Of a stretch of 64,000 nt of DNA, positions 58,136-64,000 are shown in pieces. Position numbers and translations under genes: made by a program. The notes below the pieces were generated by a model. The model had not been told where the DNA came from. It was given only the letters and a program-made list of their open reading frames with translations, and ran no database searches. The DNA is from JAOTZA01 sp965224065 (lineage in GTDB: Bacteria > Acidobacteriota > Thermoanaerobaculia > Multivoradales > JAHEKO01), in assembly GCA_965224065.1 (NCBI GenBank), contig CBDCYF010000005.1, positions 3,906,001-3,970,000 on the forward strand, given 5' to 3'. How positions within the stretch are numbered: the stretch's first letter is position 1; every line of letters starts with the position of its first letter.

Positions 58136-59647
58136 ATGACGGGCGGAGGGCAGGCCGGCAGGCCGGCAGCCGACCGAGCGCTGCTGTTCGCCACCCTGAC
58201 CGCAGAGCCCACCGCGGCCGAGTTGGAAGCGCTGTCCGGGGCGGCCGACGTCCTGGAGGTCAGGGCGGACTTGGTCGGCGAGCTCGACCCGGGAGAGCTC
58301 CGCCGCGCTTTCTCCGGGCAACTGCTCTATACCCTTCGCAGCGAGGTGGAGGGGGGCGCGGCCGGACAGGGTCCGGATCGCCAACAGCGCTTGGAGCGCG
58401 CCGCCGCGGGCTTTGACCTTGTGGACCTGGAGGCGGACAGGGATCTCGAGCCGGCGGTGCTGGCAGCGGTGCCGGCGGCCAAGCGTGTGATCTCCTGGCA
58501 CGGCGCGGCGGCCGGCCTGGCCGAGCTGCGGGCGCGATTCGACCGTATGAGGATCGAGCGAGCGCGTTTTTACAAACTGGTCCCAGCGGTCGAGCGGCCG
58601 GCTCAAGGGCTGGCCCCGCTGGCCTTTCTCGCCGCTTTGGGCCGTGACGACGTCATCGCTTTTGCGTCGGGTGCCGCGGGTTTCTGGACTCGAATACTAG
58701 CGCCGCGCCTGGGCGCACCGGTGGTTTTTGGCTCGGCCGGCCCGGACCCCGCTGCGCCGGCTCAGCCGTCGATCGCGCAGTTGCGCAACGACTACGGTCT
58801 GCCGCGGCTCGGCCCGGTGGAGGCCCTTTTTGGCCTGGTGGGCAACCCGGCGCTTCACAGCCTCTCGCCGCGGCTGCACAACGCGGCGTACCGCGAGCTG
58901 GAGATCCCCGCTCTCTATCTGCCGTTCGAGGTCGGGATCTTTGGCGACTTCTGGCTGGACGTGGTCGAGCGGGGAAGTCTGGCCGTCTTGGGGTTCGAGC
59001 TGGTGGGCTTGAGTGTGACCGCGCCGTTCAAGGAGATCGCGCTGGCGGTTGCCGGGGCCGGCAGCCCGCTGGCGGATCGTCTCGGGTCGGCCAACACGCT
59101 GGTGCGGAGGGGAAACGTCTGGGAAGCTGAGTCGACTGACGGCTCCGGCGTTCTGGAGCCGCTTGTCGAGCGCGGTACACCGGTGCGTGGGCTCCGGGCG
59201 GCGGTGATCGGCTCGGGAGGCGCGGGCACCGCCGCGGCCCAGGCGCTGGATTCGGCGGGCGCGGCGGTGACCCTGGCCAACCGCGGCGTTGCCAGGGGTA
59301 CCCGCACGGCATACGGGCTGGGCGTCGAGTTTCTTCTCCTCGAGCGCCTGGATCCGGCGGGGTACGACATCCTCGTCAACGCGACGCCCCTGGGCAGGGA
59401 GGACGGCGGCGAACTGCCGTTTGATGCCGGACGGGTCGCGGCCGCCGCGGTGGTGGTCGATCTCGCCTACCGGGTGGATCGGCGGACGCATCTGGCCGAG
59501 GCCCTCGGGGCGCGGGGAATCGACGTTGTCGACGGGCGCGAAGTGCTGCTTCATCAAGCTGTGCGCCAGTTTCGTTTGATGACCGGGCACGAGCTGCCGT
59601 TCGAGTTGGGGCGCGGTGTCCTCGGGATCGCGGGGGACGCGGTTTGA
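58136..59647 (+). CDS. aroDE: fused 3-dehydroquinate dehydratase / shikimate dehydrogenase
   Basis: 503 residues combine two shikimate steps. Residues 15-195: type I dehydroquinase with EVRAD (41-45), His122 (ISWHG) and Schiff-base Lys147 (FYKLVP). Residues 230-500: AroE with GNPALHSLSPRLHN (236-249), GLSVTAPFKE with Lys299, NTLVRR, the NADP-binding AVIGSGGAGTAAAQAL and catalytic-region NATPLGRE. Such fusions are known in plants and some bacteria. The next gene trpE starts on its stop, so chorismate supply is directly linked with tryptophan synthesis. ATG 58136 has GGGAG upstream. Confidence 0.92.
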   Translation: MTGGGQAGRPAADRALLFATLTAEPTAAELEALSGAADVLEVRADLVGELDPGELRRAFSGQLLYTLRSEVEGGAAGQGPDRQQRLERAAAGFDLVDLEADRDLEPAVLAAVPAAKRVISWHGAAAGLAELRARFDRMRIERARFYKLVPAVERPAQGLAPLAFLAALGRDDVIAFASGAAGFWTRILAPRLGAPVVFGSAGPDPAAPAQPSIAQLRNDYGLPRLGPVEALFGLVGNPALHSLSPRLHNAAYRELEIPALYLPFEVGIFGDFWLDVVERGSLAVLGFELVGLSVTAPFKEIALAVAGAGSPLADRLGSANTLVRRGNVWEAESTDGSGVLEPLVERGTPVRGLRAAVIGSGGAGTAAAQALDSAGAAVTLANRGVARGTRTAYGLGVEFLLLERLDPAGYDILVNATPLGREDGGELPFDAGRVAAAAVVVDLAYRVDRRTHLAEALGARGIDVVDGREVLLHQAVRQFRLMTGHELPFELGRGVLGIAGDAV

Positions 59648-61113
59648 GCTCCACGCGCGTCCGGGCACATCATCGCGAGTTTCTGGCCGACCAGTTGACC
59701 CCGGTGGGTGTGTACCGGCGGCTGGCATCGCGCTCGCCCCTACGGTTTCTCTTCGAGAGCGTCACCGGCGGCGAGCAGGTGTCGCGCTACAGCTTTCTGG
59801 GCGCGCGGCCGCGGGAGATCTATCGACTCTTTGAAGACCGCCTCGAAGTCGAGAGGCAGGGGGGAGCGACCGAGGTCCTGGGCCGTGGCAACGCCGGCGA
59901 GCCTCTCGAGTCGTTGCGTAGCTTGGTGAGGCGCTTCGTGGCCGGAACGGGTCCGCTGCCCTTCCAGGGCGGCTTTGTGGGCTTCTTTGGATTTGACCTG
60001 GTGAGGTTGATCGAGAGCCTGCCGCGCCGGCCGCCGGATCCGTTCGGGCTGCCGGTCGCCTGGCTGGGTCGTTTTGACGAGGTGATCGTGTTCGACCACG
60101 CGAGGCAAAGGGTGGTCGCAGTGGCCAGCGAGATCGAGGGCGAGGTGTCGGCCGGTGAGGCGCAGACCGCGCTCGATGAGTTGAGCGCGCTGTTGACGCG
60201 GGGAGAGAGCGGAGGTGGGGTCCAGGTCCCGCCGGCGCCCAGCGGTTCCGAGACCGGCGTTCTTCCCGAGCCGGTAGCCGTGTCGGGCCCCGGCTACCGG
60301 GAGGCTGTCGAGCGTGTGAAGCGCTACATCCGCGATGGCGACATCTTCCAGGCTGTGATCGCCCGCCGCTGGGTTTTGGACGGGGACGCGCCCGAGATCG
60401 ATCCTCTGGCGCTGTATCGCGCTGCCCGCACCGTCAACCCGAGTCCCTACATGGTGCTCTTGGAGACCCCAGAGGTCGCGTTGGTGGGTACGTCTCCCGA
60501 GATGTTGGTGCGGAAGCAAGGCAATCGGATCGAGACACGGCCGATCGCTGGGACCCGACCGCGGGGCAAGAGCGGGGCCGAAGACCGTTTGCTGGCAAGT
60601 GAGCTCGAGGCCGACGAGAAAGAGCGTGCCGAGCATCTGATGCTGGTCGATCTCGGCCGCAACGATCTCGGACGGGTCGCTGAGCCGGGCTCCGTGGAAG
60701 TCACCGATTTCATGGTCGTCGAGCGCTATAGCCATGTGATGCACCTCGAGTCGAGCGTCGAGGCCCGGTTGGCGGAGGGCCACGACGCCCTGGATGCGCT
60801 GCTGGCGTGCTTCCCGGCCGGAACGGTCTCGGGCGCTCCCAAGATCCGCGCCATCCAGATCATCGATGAACTGGAGCCCGAAGCGCGCGGGCCGTACGCA
60901 GGAGCGGTCGGATATCTGTCCTATGCGGGAGATCTGGACGCCTGCATCACGATCCGGACATTGGTGGTACGGGACGGCGAGATCTCATTGACCGCCGGCG
61001 CCGGGATCGTCGCCGACTCGATTCCCGATTCCGAGGAACGGGAGACCGAGAACAAAGCGGCGGCGCTCGCGGTGGCGGTCGAGCTGGCCCGCCGTCTGGC
61101 GGCGGAGGAATGA
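59644..61113 (+). CDS. trpE: anthranilate synthase component I
   Basis: 489 residues; makes anthranilate from chorismate with ammonia from TrpG. TTG 59644 overlaps the aroDE stop (TTGA). Chorismate-binding core: RYSFLGARP feedback-site region, IRDGDIFQAVIARRWV, SPEMLVRKQGNRIETRPIAGTRPRG, HLMLVDLGRNDLGRV, SHVMHLESSVEARL and FPAGTVSGAPKIRAIQIIDELE. All conserved. Confidence 0.96.
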   Translation: MSSTRVRAHHREFLADQLTPVGVYRRLASRSPLRFLFESVTGGEQVSRYSFLGARPREIYRLFEDRLEVERQGGATEVLGRGNAGEPLESLRSLVRRFVAGTGPLPFQGGFVGFFGFDLVRLIESLPRRPPDPFGLPVAWLGRFDEVIVFDHARQRVVAVASEIEGEVSAGEAQTALDELSALLTRGESGGGVQVPPAPSGSETGVLPEPVAVSGPGYREAVERVKRYIRDGDIFQAVIARRWVLDGDAPEIDPLALYRAARTVNPSPYMVLLETPEVALVGTSPEMLVRKQGNRIETRPIAGTRPRGKSGAEDRLLASELEADEKERAEHLMLVDLGRNDLGRVAEPGSVEVTDFMVVERYSHVMHLESSVEARLAEGHDALDALLACFPAGTVSGAPKIRAIQIIDELEPEARGPYAGAVGYLSYAGDLDACITIRTLVVRDGEISLTAGAGIVADSIPDSEERETENKAAALAVAVELARRLAAEE

Positions 61114-61129
61114 CCCGGAGCCCTTAGCC

Positions 61130-61732
61130 ATGAAGATCCTGGTCGTCGACAACTACGATTCCTTTACCTATAACCTGGTGCAGCTCGTGCGGAGCCAGGG
61201 CGCCGCGGTAGACGTGGTGCGCAATGACGCCGAGAGCGCCCGGGCGATGCTCGCGCGGCGGCCCGACGGCGTGGTTCTTTCGCCGGGGCCGGGACGCCCG
61301 GAGGATGCGGGAGAGTGCTGCAACCTCGTTGCCGCCGAGCCCCGCACCCCGATTCTCGGCGTCTGTCTCGGACATCAGGTGCTGGGCCACGTCTATGGCG
61401 CACGGGTGGATCGGGCGCCGCGGTTGATGCACGGCAAGGTCTCCGCGGTTACCCACGACGGAGTGGGGATTTTCCGGGGCCTTCCGAGCCCGTTCGAAGC
61501 CACGCGCTATCACAGCCTGGCGGTCCTCGCCGAGGGACTGCCATCGGACTTCGAGCCGGTGGCGTGGAGCGAAGGCGGTACGCTTCAGGGGATGCGCCAC
61601 CGACGGTTTCCCTACTGGGGCGTCCAGTTTCACCCCGAGTCGATCCTGACCTCGGCCGGGCCGACGCTGGTGGCGAACTTCTTGCGGCTCGCTGGCCCGC
61701 GCCGCGCCGGCCGAGGGCGGGCCGGTGGTTGA
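61130..61732 (+). CDS. trpG: anthranilate synthase component II (glutamine amidotransferase)
   Basis: 200 residues, class I amidotransferase. Opening ILVVDNYDSFTYNLVQLV; Cys79 (GVCLGHQVLG), His168 and Glu170 (QFHPESIL) form the triad. Family also serves as PabA in folate synthesis; the operon points to Trp. A short Arg/Gly-rich tail overlaps the trpD start by eight bases. Confidence 0.95.
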   Translation: MKILVVDNYDSFTYNLVQLVRSQGAAVDVVRNDAESARAMLARRPDGVVLSPGPGRPEDAGECCNLVAAEPRTPILGVCLGHQVLGHVYGARVDRAPRLMHGKVSAVTHDGVGIFRGLPSPFEATRYHSLAVLAEGLPSDFEPVAWSEGGTLQGMRHRRFPYWGVQFHPESILTSAGPTLVANFLRLAGPRRAGRGRAGG

Positions 61733-62780
61733 GGGGCGGGACCCGGGGCTCGAGCCGGCGGTCGCGCTCCAGCGGGTGATCGCGGGCGAGGGGCTCGACC
61801 GCGAGCAGATGGCGACGTTGATGGAACGCCTGATGGGAGGCGAGCTGGATCGAGCGGTCCAGGCCGGGCTGCTGACCGCTCTCGCCGCCAAGGGTGAGAC
61901 CGCCGCCGAGATTGCCGGCGCGGCTGATGTCCTGCGGCGGCGGGTGGTGCCGATCCCGCATTCGCGCCGTCGGATCATCGACACTTGTGGCACCGGCGGC
62001 GACGGCAAGGGAACCTTCAACGTGTCGACCGCTGCGGCCCTCGTGGCGGCGGGTGCGGGCGCGGCGGTGGCGAAGCACGGCAACCGTTCGGTGTCGAGCC
62101 GGTGTGGCTCAGCCGACGTGCTGGAAGCTCTGGGTGTCCGGGTGGAGAGCGACCCCGGGGCCGCTGGACGCTGTCTCGACGAGATCGGCATCTGTTTTCT
62201 GTTCGCACCCGGCTACCACCCGGCGATGCGCGAGGTGATGCCGGTGCGCCACGCCCTCGGCGTGCGGACGATCTTCAACGTTCTGGGTCCGCTCACCAAC
62301 CCGGCGGGGGCGCGGCGTCAGTTGCTGGGTGTCTACGCGCCCCATCTGGTGGAGGTCGTCGCCACGGTGCTGGCCGATCTTGGTGCCGAGCACGCGTTGG
62401 TGGTCCACGGCGATGATGGGTTGGACGAGCTGACGACTACCGGACCCACCCGGGTAGCGGAAGCCCGGGAGGGTCGAGTGACGAACTACAAAATCGAGCC
62501 GGAGGCTTTGGGTCTCCGACGAGCCTGTCCGGAGGATCTGTCGGGTGCGGGGCCGGAGCGCAACGCGGAGCTGTTGCGCGGGGTCCTGGACGGCGAGCCC
62601 GGTCCCCTGGCCGATATCTCCGTGCTCAACGCGGGCGCGGCGATCTGGATCGCCGGCGAAGCCGTGGATCTGGCCGAGGGCGTGGAGAAAGCGCGTCGAG
62701 TACTCTCCGGTGGGGCCGCGCGGGCCAAGCTGGATGCGCTTCGCGAGGTCTCGCACCGGGAAGTAGAGCCGTCTGGATGA
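61725..62780 (+). CDS. trpD: anthranilate phosphoribosyltransferase
   Basis: 351 residues from GTG 61725 (overlapping the trpG 3' end). PRPP-binding DTCGTGGDGKGTFNVST (87-103), the KHGNRSVSSRCGSADVLEALGV region and PVRHALGVRTIFNVLGPLTNPA are standard. Couples anthranilate to PRPP. Ends at an ATGA junction with trpC. Confidence 0.97.
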   Translation: MVEGRDPGLEPAVALQRVIAGEGLDREQMATLMERLMGGELDRAVQAGLLTALAAKGETAAEIAGAADVLRRRVVPIPHSRRRIIDTCGTGGDGKGTFNVSTAAALVAAGAGAAVAKHGNRSVSSRCGSADVLEALGVRVESDPGAAGRCLDEIGICFLFAPGYHPAMREVMPVRHALGVRTIFNVLGPLTNPAGARRQLLGVYAPHLVEVVATVLADLGAEHALVVHGDDGLDELTTTGPTRVAEAREGRVTNYKIEPEALGLRRACPEDLSGAGPERNAELLRGVLDGEPGPLADISVLNAGAAIWIAGEAVDLAEGVEKARRVLSGGAARAKLDALREVSHREVEPSG

Positions 62781-63571
62781 CGACTTCGCCAGTTGCCGAT
62801 GTGCTCCTCGAGATCGTCGCTCGCCGGCGGGAGAAGCTGGGGGTCTCGGGCGCTTCGAGTGGGGTATCTCGGGGCGCCTTAGCCTCGCCGCCTCTCGGAA
62901 GGGAGCAGCCCTTTCTAGCGGCCCTCGACCATCGGCGCGGCAAGGCGGTGATCGCCGAGATCAAGATGGGCTCCCCGCGTGTCGGCAACCTGTCGGGCCG
63001 GGTGGACCCGGACCGGCAGGCACGGATCTACCGCGACGGCGGGGCGGCGGCCCTTTCGGTGGTCGTCGAGCCCGACTACTTTCATGGCAGCTACGAGCTG
63101 TTGGAGCGCTGCCGGACGGTCTCGGATCTCCCGGCCATCGCCAAGGACTTTGTGGTCGATCGGCGTCAGCTTCGGTGGGCGCGCGAAGCGGGGGCGGACG
63201 CGGTGCTGCTGATCGCGGCGCTCTACGAGCCACAAGAGCTGGCCGATCTCGCCGCGGATGCCCGCGCCCTCGGACTCGTGTCGCTGGTCGAGACGCACGA
63301 CGCGCAAGACCGCGGCAAGCTGGCCGGCCGCGAGTGGGAGCTTCTAGGGATCAACAACCGGGATCTGCGAACCTTCGAAGTCAGCCTCGATCGATCGATC
63401 GAGGCGGTCGGCGAGCTGCCGGGGTCGGCGTTGAAAGTCGCCGAGAGCGGTATCGGCCGTGGGGACGATATCCGGCGGCTGGCGGCGGCGGGTTTTGACG
63501 CGTTTCTGGTGGGTGAGTCTCTGTTGCTGGCGGACGACCCCGCGGCGCGCCTGGCGGAGCTGGTCGGTTGA
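62777..63571 (+). CDS. trpC: indole-3-glycerol phosphate synthase
   Basis: 264 residues (TIM barrel). VIAEIKMGSPRVGNL holds catalytic Lys; AIAKDFVVDRRQL and the SLVETHDAQD strand carry catalytic Lys and Glu; GINNRDLRTFEVSLD and VAESGIG bind phosphate. Typical SPS motif variant GSPRVG, where many have SPSKG. ATG overlaps trpD stop. Confidence 0.96.
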   Translation: MTTSPVADVLLEIVARRREKLGVSGASSGVSRGALASPPLGREQPFLAALDHRRGKAVIAEIKMGSPRVGNLSGRVDPDRQARIYRDGGAAALSVVVEPDYFHGSYELLERCRTVSDLPAIAKDFVVDRRQLRWAREAGADAVLLIAALYEPQELADLAADARALGLVSLVETHDAQDRGKLAGREWELLGINNRDLRTFEVSLDRSIEAVGELPGSALKVAESGIGRGDDIRRLAAAGFDAFLVGESLLLADDPAARLAELVG

Positions 63572-64000
63572 CGGGCGGCGCGGCCCGGACACGGGTCAAG
63601 ATCTGCGGCGTGACGCGACCCGAGGACGCCGAGGCGGCCGCCGATCTGGGTGCCGATCTCATCGGTCTCAATTTCTATCCGCCGAGCCCGCGATTTCTGG
63701 AGCCCGAGACCGCGGCCGAGGTCGCGGACGCCGTACGGGGCCGGTGTACTTTGGTCGGGGTGTTTGTGAACCGCGCGGTTGCCGAGATCGAGGAGGTGGA
63801 CGATCGGGTCGGGCTGGATCTCATCCAGTTTCACGGCGATGAGGGGCCAGAGGAGATCGCGCCGATGGCCGGCCGGGCGATCAAGGCGCTGCGGCTGAGT
63901 GCCCCGCCCGATCCCACCGAGTTGGCGGCCTACCCGGACGTCTGGGGGTTTCTGGTCGAGTCGAGGCTCGAGCAGCTCTACGGCGGTGCGGGCCGGGGTT
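63568..64000 (+). CDS. trpF: phosphoribosylanthranilate isomerase, 3' end outside window
   Basis: Partial, 144 codons to the edge. TTG 63568 overlaps the trpC stop (TTGA). VKICGVTRPEDAEAAADLGADLIGLNFYPPSPRF opening has the catalytic Cys (ICGVT), and LIQFHGDE and GFLVES follow. The rest of the barrel and the expected trpB/trpA genes lie beyond the window. Confidence 0.95.
   Translation, partial: MTGGAARTRVKICGVTRPEDAEAAADLGADLIGLNFYPPSPRFLEPETAAEVADAVRGRCTLVGVFVNRAVAEIEEVDDRVGLDLIQFHGDEGPEEIAPMAGRAIKALRLSAPPDPTELAAYPDVWGFLVESRLEQLYGGAGRG

Noticed and set aside
57533..58606. 357-residue minus-strand frame over the Fe-S, NrtS and aroDE region
   Set aside because: Antisense shadow across three plus-strand genes with good starts and motifs.
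1..64000. tRNA, rRNA, riboswitch and origin of replication
   Set aside because: Scanned the intergenic gaps by eye and saw no cloverleaf, rRNA motif, known riboswitch fold or DnaA-box cluster; small RNAs cannot be excluded without computation.

Overview
The window is GC-rich, densely coded DNA from a Gram-negative (diderm) bacterium. Diderm features are a TonB-dependent receptor, a large outer-membrane barrel protein, a BepA-like M48 protease with TPRs, several lipoproteins and a CHAD protein. Almost all genes have a clear ATG, GTG or TTG start, many with AGGA/GGAGG ribosome sites, and many neighbours overlap by 4 bases. An environmental lineage such as Acidobacteriota would fit the mix of secreted enzymes, REP-like repeats and gene order, but that is inference and no marker RNA is present. 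I saw no rRNA, tRNA or CRISPR array.

Left part (1-15 kb): the end of a membrane-anchored TIR protein; a repeat-rich gap; a three-gene redox operon (large diheme c-type lipoprotein, GMC flavoprotein oxidoreductase, DUF4331-like protein); a class III CoA-transferase; an SGNH hydrolase; an Arg-rich small protein; a TonB receptor with a membrane protein; and an M48 protease. Next (15-30 kb): a FadI-like thiolase, an RsbU-type phosphatase, a TRAP transporter unit (TatT lipoprotein, DctP, fused DctQM), an Smr protein, two toxin-antitoxin pairs (RHH-Doc and VapBC), a 995-residue outer-membrane protein, an NhaC antiporter and recA.

Middle (29-43 kb): murB, a lipoprotein, and a MoxR-DUF58-transglutaminase operon; then a REP-associated tyrosine transposase (RAYT) sitting between arrays of its presumed REP repeats; then an exopolysaccharide cluster on the minus strand with four GT4 glycosyltransferases and a polyprenyl glycosylphosphotransferase. 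Right (42.8-49 kb): the classic fatty-acid operon yceD-rpmF-plsX-fabH-fabD-fabG-acpP-fabF. Then assorted small genes: a tandem pair of secreted paralogues, a NudI-like NUDIX hydrolase, an MGMT-like protein, membrane proteins, a CHAD protein and an S9 peptidase. The end holds a membrane Fe-S oxidoreductase coupled to an NrtS-like protein, followed by a fused aroD-aroE gene heading a trpE-G-D-C-F operon that runs off the right edge.

Three families of short palindromic repeats are scattered between (and sometimes inside) genes; in one place a repeat supplies the stop codons of both flanking genes. The most noteworthy items are the RAYT/REP locus, the cytochrome-GMC-DUF4331 operon, a paralogue gene with no standard start codon, a probable CTG start in the TRAP permease gene, and the palindromic operators of the two toxin-antitoxin pairs.
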